This document shows, in pieces, positions 60,797 through 64,000 of a stretch of DNA of 64,000 nucleotides; the first letter of the stretch is position 1, and every line of letters starts with the position of its first letter. Source of the stretch: Nectonema munidae (lineage: Eukaryota > Nematomorpha > Nectonematoida > Nectonematidae); assembly GCA_030549495.1 (NCBI GenBank), contig JAUIRK010000567.1, positions 1,024,001-1,088,000 on the forward strand, in the 5' to 3' direction. The position numbers and the translations under genes are program-made. Under the pieces are notes generated by a model. It searched no databases and was not told the DNA's origin. It was given only the letters and a program-made list of their open reading frames with translations.

Positions 60797-61361
60797 TTGA
60801 GACTCACAATCCAGTCAAACATTTATTACGAGACTGAAAGAGCGATCAAAAGTGGTGTTTGTGAACACGTGGTCGGTTAATAAGCTCAGTATTAAAATTT
60901 TGCTTTATTCTCTTGTGTTAAGATTGTTGACGTGTTTTTAATTAAAAATTTGGGATGTACCGGTTCCAAAATTTCTGCAGATTTCGATTCTTATTTTTTA
61001 CAATTGCGGTTTCCGATACCTATTCTAATAATAAATAATAATAAAAAATGACTAATTATTATTATTTTATAATTATTTTAATAGTTAAAATTAAAAATAT
61101 TTAAGTTGAAATTCACAAACATTCGTTTTTCTCCTTCTTCTGGAGTAGGACGGAATACCAATTCTGATTATTCAAAATTTTAACGATTCTACCTATGACG
61201 ATTTTGGTACATCGATATTAAAAATCATGTAATTTTTAAATAATTTAGAAATTAAAGGAACCCCTTTTTTTTAATTAATATTTAAAATACCGCTCATATT
61301 CAGTTTTTGAATATTAAATATAATTTAAGGAACCTTATTTTTATTTTAAAGACTATAGCTA
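60797..61361. other. Upstream region of NUFIP1
   Basis: AT-rich with ATTATT repeats near 61025-61075. The NUFIP1 promoter should lie here, but no defined element such as a TATA box at a fixed distance can be asserted. Confidence 0.4.
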
Positions 61362-62189
61362 ATGGAGTTTGATGCATTCTCCATATTTTCCAATGAAGAA
61401 AACAACTACACTTCTATAGAAACTTTTGGATGCAATAAATTGAAGCAGAAGGAAAATTCAAGATCTATAAAAAGATCACACGATACTAAAGTGGTCGCAA
61501 ATGAATATACTGGTGCTAAAAACAGAAGTTGTAACACATCGAAGTACACGTGTGAAGTGTGTGATAGAAATTTTTATGCAGAAGCACAATACTCAAAACA
61601 CAAATCGGAGCATGTTAAATGCTTTGTCGACGGATGTCATTACGAAGCTTGTCAACAGTTAGTCACACTTCACTATCGCTGGCTCCATGCTACAGGATAC
61701 GACAAATTATGCAAAGGAAATACAAAGGAAGAAATCAAAGAATGGATCGGCCAGCGCAAGAGAAATCATCCATTGGTAAGGGATAAAAATTTACAAGGAA
61801 AAAAATCTGCCAATGATTCGCCGAAAAGATGCACACTTATATCACAATCTCTATTCTCACTTTCTAACAATTACAGCCAATCAGACGACGAGGAAAAGAA
61901 TGCTGCTCTGACTCCTAACAAGAAATTTGAAAGCCGTCAGAATGAAAATCAAGACAGGTCTCTGGAATCACTTAATCTCATAAATTCTTTACCAGAAAGT
62001 AGCATAGTGAAATATTTTAACCACAAATATTTGCCTATTAGAGTTCCCATCAAAAAGACATCTGAAAAGAAGAAAAAGTACAACTTTTTGGAAAAACTTC
62101 TTGCTCAAGACATCATCAAGGAAAGGACTGTTATCTTGCATTGTGTAAAATATATCGTTGAGAATATGATTGAGATCAGAACAAGGTGA
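61362..62189 (+). CDS. NUFIP1: NUFIP1-like zinc finger protein
   Basis: The likely product is the orthologue of nuclear FMR1-interacting protein 1 (yeast Rsa1), a scaffold for box C/D snoRNP assembly with the R2TP chaperone and, in mammals, a ribophagy receptor. The 275-residue frame has no intron. A C2H2 finger (C64, C67, H80, H84; YTCEVCDRNFYAEAQYSKH) is followed by a second Cys/His unit (C87, C92, H104, H109) and the NUFIP1 box at 121-137 (TKEEIKEWIGQRKRNHP), the family signature T.eeI..W..eRrknyP. The C-terminus KKYNFLEKLLAQDIIKERTV and ILHCVKYIVENMI corresponds to the SNU13-binding/C-terminal segment of animal NUFIP1 (LLe.LLakdIrhERn..LqCirYiv). The start is the first ATG. It is shorter than the vertebrate protein (about 490). 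It converges on CIP4. Confidence 0.9.
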   Translation: MEFDAFSIFSNEENNYTSIETFGCNKLKQKENSRSIKRSHDTKVVANEYTGAKNRSCNTSKYTCEVCDRNFYAEAQYSKHKSEHVKCFVDGCHYEACQQLVTLHYRWLHATGYDKLCKGNTKEEIKEWIGQRKRNHPLVRDKNLQGKKSANDSPKRCTLISQSLFSLSNNYSQSDDEEKNAALTPNKKFESRQNENQDRSLESLNLINSLPESSIVKYFNHKYLPIRVPIKKTSEKKKKYNFLEKLLAQDIIKERTVILHCVKYIVENMIEIRTR

Positions 62190-62210
62190 GAAATGAGGTA
62201 ATGCGTAAAA

Positions 62211-62216
62211 AATAAA
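62211..62216 (+). terminator. Poly(A) signal of NUFIP1
   Basis: AATAAA 22 bases after the NUFIP1 stop codon, on the coding strand. Confidence 0.55.
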
Positions 62217-62511
62217 TTTATTTTAAATCAAACATGCATATATCAATAATTGTATTAAAAAATTAGACGTTAATATCAATGCAACAATAAAAGGTTGTTA
62301 AAAAACCCAACTTATTGTGTTCGGCCAAAACAACACTTTAAATTAATTTATTCGTCAGTTTTATAAATAATCACAAAATTCAAAATATAGTGTAAAATAA
62401 GAACGTAAAAAACAAATATAGAAAGAGACACATACAAAATATACACCAAGGTTAATAAATATGCTTCTCCTCGAGAATATCCGCGACTTTGAATCAGTGA
62501 AAATTGCACAT

Positions 62512-62517
62512 TTTATT
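62512..62517 (-). terminator. Poly(A) signal of CIP4
   Basis: AATAAA on the minus strand about 72 bases beyond the CIP4 stop codon. The two convergent genes thus end roughly 300 bp apart. Confidence 0.55.
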
Positions 62518-62588
62518 TTTCTATTTATCACGTGTGTAGATAGTGTTTGAGCATTCATATAGCACTACCACAACACTCTTCACAGCAT

Positions 62589-63958
62589 TCATCCATTTTG
62601 TGGTCGTTCTTTATTGAAAATCTGAATATATGAAGTCGGCACAAATCCTTCAACTCCATCGCACGGGCGTCGCACTTGCGTCCAGCCATCTCCAGTGTCT
62701 GCTTCTATAACATAAAGCTCTTCATCCTCTTTCATGGGGATGGAACCTTCTGATGTGCCTACGAAGTAAGGGTTTTATTTGGAAATATTTTAATACACTA
62801 TAAATTACCATCAAACGGATACAGTGAAACACAGTTGGTTATGATTGGCAACTCGTATAGATCACTAGTGTCATATTCATCGAATTGATTGTTATTGTTA
62901 AGAGTGTTGCTAAGTTCGATTCCAGAACTGGATGAAGATGAGCTATTCAAGGATATTTAATTGAGCATTTATTATGTGCATATAAAAGGATATTATTACT
63001 TGGGTAGGGTGTTATTGGATTTGCAATTGGATGAAGAATCGCCATTTAGTTTGTACATCTTTGCTGGAAGTTGTGGTATAGTACTATTTTCATCCATTTT
63101 TGAGCTTTCTTCATAGAAAACTTTATTTCTGCCATTGATTGATTGTGCTCAAAAATAAATGTATATTACCGTAAAACTAACATTTACTCTTTACAGTTCC
63201 AGTATAAACTTTAATTTGTCTATTGGTTCGGCTGATAAAATCAGTGAACAATAAAAAATTCCAAGGAAGCATTAATCATTTTCTAGAATTTTGCCAGCAA
63301 ACACAATTTGATCAATAAAATTTTCTTATTCTTCACTTGTTCTAAAATCTGTTTTTGCATACATTTTTATCAAAGTTTTAAATGCCGGAATTTCTCTATA
63401 CGAAAATAGTCTTCCAACAACTGCAAAAAATTAAAGATGGAAGTAATTCTTAAAAGGTTATCGTAGGTCCTGAGAAAACTCACTTTCGACTATTCAAATT
63501 TATTCCTTAATTTGTGTAATAGTTGACAAGTGCTCAACAAATTTCTAAATTTGCCTTGTTGAGGTTAGGTTTAGAGTTAGCGAATGGTACATAAATACAT
63601 TTACATATACATTTTTTGACATTCTTGAGAACTTTCCTATCTATTTGTATTGATACACGTCTGACAAAAAAACATCTAGACATGCATACATTGAAATACT
63701 TAGATCTCAAAAACAGCGGTATAGCCAGAAAACTAGCTCTATATATTGTTAATAATTTAGTTTATCCGAGAAAATCTAAATGTGATTGAGAGTGTGGACG
63801 CTGATCATACTTTCGAGAGAACTATTGGAAGTGTAGTTGTTCTGAATGCTGAAATTTGATTTATATGGAAGTGGTGGAAGAGAAGTTGAGGAATTGGATC
63901 TGACAGAAGAATTAGTGAGTACGGATGATAATACGTCTTCAGTTTCCTTTAAATGATT
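62589..63958 (-). CDS. Cip4: CIP4/TOCA F-BAR protein, last five exons (partial)
   Basis: The C-terminal part of a TOCA-family adaptor (CIP4, FBP17, TOCA-1), which links membrane curvature and CDC42 to WASP/WAVE-driven actin assembly. Exons on the minus strand are 63958-63811, 63231-63195, 63128-63000, 62942-62810 and 62759-62589. Intron lengths are 579, 66, 57 and 50 bp, all GT-AG, and the reading phase carries through all five. The last two exons encode the SH3 domain: [41 protein letters not shown]-type and [10 protein letters not shown], matching CIP4 strongly. The acidic [12 protein letters not shown] before it equals the family's EFDD.e..eePLP. The 37-bp exon and its neighbour give [20 protein letters not shown], where the HR1 coiled coil should end. 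The Ser-rich linker fills the first exon. The F-BAR domain lies beyond 64000. Confidence 0.88.
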
Positions 63959-64000
63959 CTAAATAAAAATTTTCTATTGATCTGGCAAAAATGTGTGATT

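Noticed and set aside
63367-63433. Possible additional CIP4 exon (acceptor TTTTTTGCAG, about 30 open codons)
   Set aside because: Including it breaks the phase that carries cleanly from the 63811 exon to the 37-bp exon, and the peptide has no similarity to the family. An alternative last exon remains possible.

Overview
The window is AT-rich nuclear DNA from an invertebrate animal. The host proteins are metazoan (a carbonyl reductase, a NUFIP1-type zinc finger protein, and the SH3 end of a CIP4/TOCA F-BAR protein), several introns are only 46-66 bp long, and most of the rest is decayed transposons. An arthropod fits best. A parasitic copepod is my guess for the lineage, but nothing here proves it.

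Host genes lie in three places. A tandem ubiquitin-like protein (16.2-16.8 kb, minus) sits beside an unassigned plus-strand exon (15.83-15.97 kb). A three-exon CBR1-like short-chain dehydrogenase (34.9-37.4 kb, minus) is complete. At the right end NUFIP1 (61.4-62.2 kb, plus) converges on the last five exons of CIP4 (62.6-63.96 kb, minus), whose 5' part lies beyond the window.

The rest is a transposon graveyard. There are four hAT transposons: ZBED-like at 4.2-6.4 kb, ZMYM1-like at 9.49-12.79 kb with exact ends, ZBED-like at 47.5-49.9 kb, and ZMYM1-like at 56-58 kb. A piggyBac sits inside a pogo/Tigger element (38.77-44.09 kb). A nearly full-length RNase H-bearing LINE (46.2-53.6 kb) is split by the 47.5-49.9 kb hAT, and a relative lies at 59.3-60.8 kb. 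A Helitron N-terminal region is at 28.86-30.2 kb. Smaller pieces include several MITEs with exact target duplications, two tRNA-derived SINE families, LINE fragments, three copies of a TTAA-ended element that carries ~150-bp internal repeats, and several minisatellites.

Nested insertions give relative ages: piggyBac is younger than Tigger, hAT is younger than the LINE, a 294-bp MITE is younger than the 4.2-kb hAT, and a 468-bp long-TIR element is younger than the ~130-bp tandem array it splits. I saw no LTR retrovirus, Polinton or other capsid-bearing element, no CRISPR array and no bacterial operon. The least explained items are the tandem ubiquitin-like protein without a C-terminal Gly-Gly, the long-TIR element carrying a LINE reverse-transcriptase tail, and a pair of repeats at 25.3 and 30.3 kb whose two halves are in swapped order.
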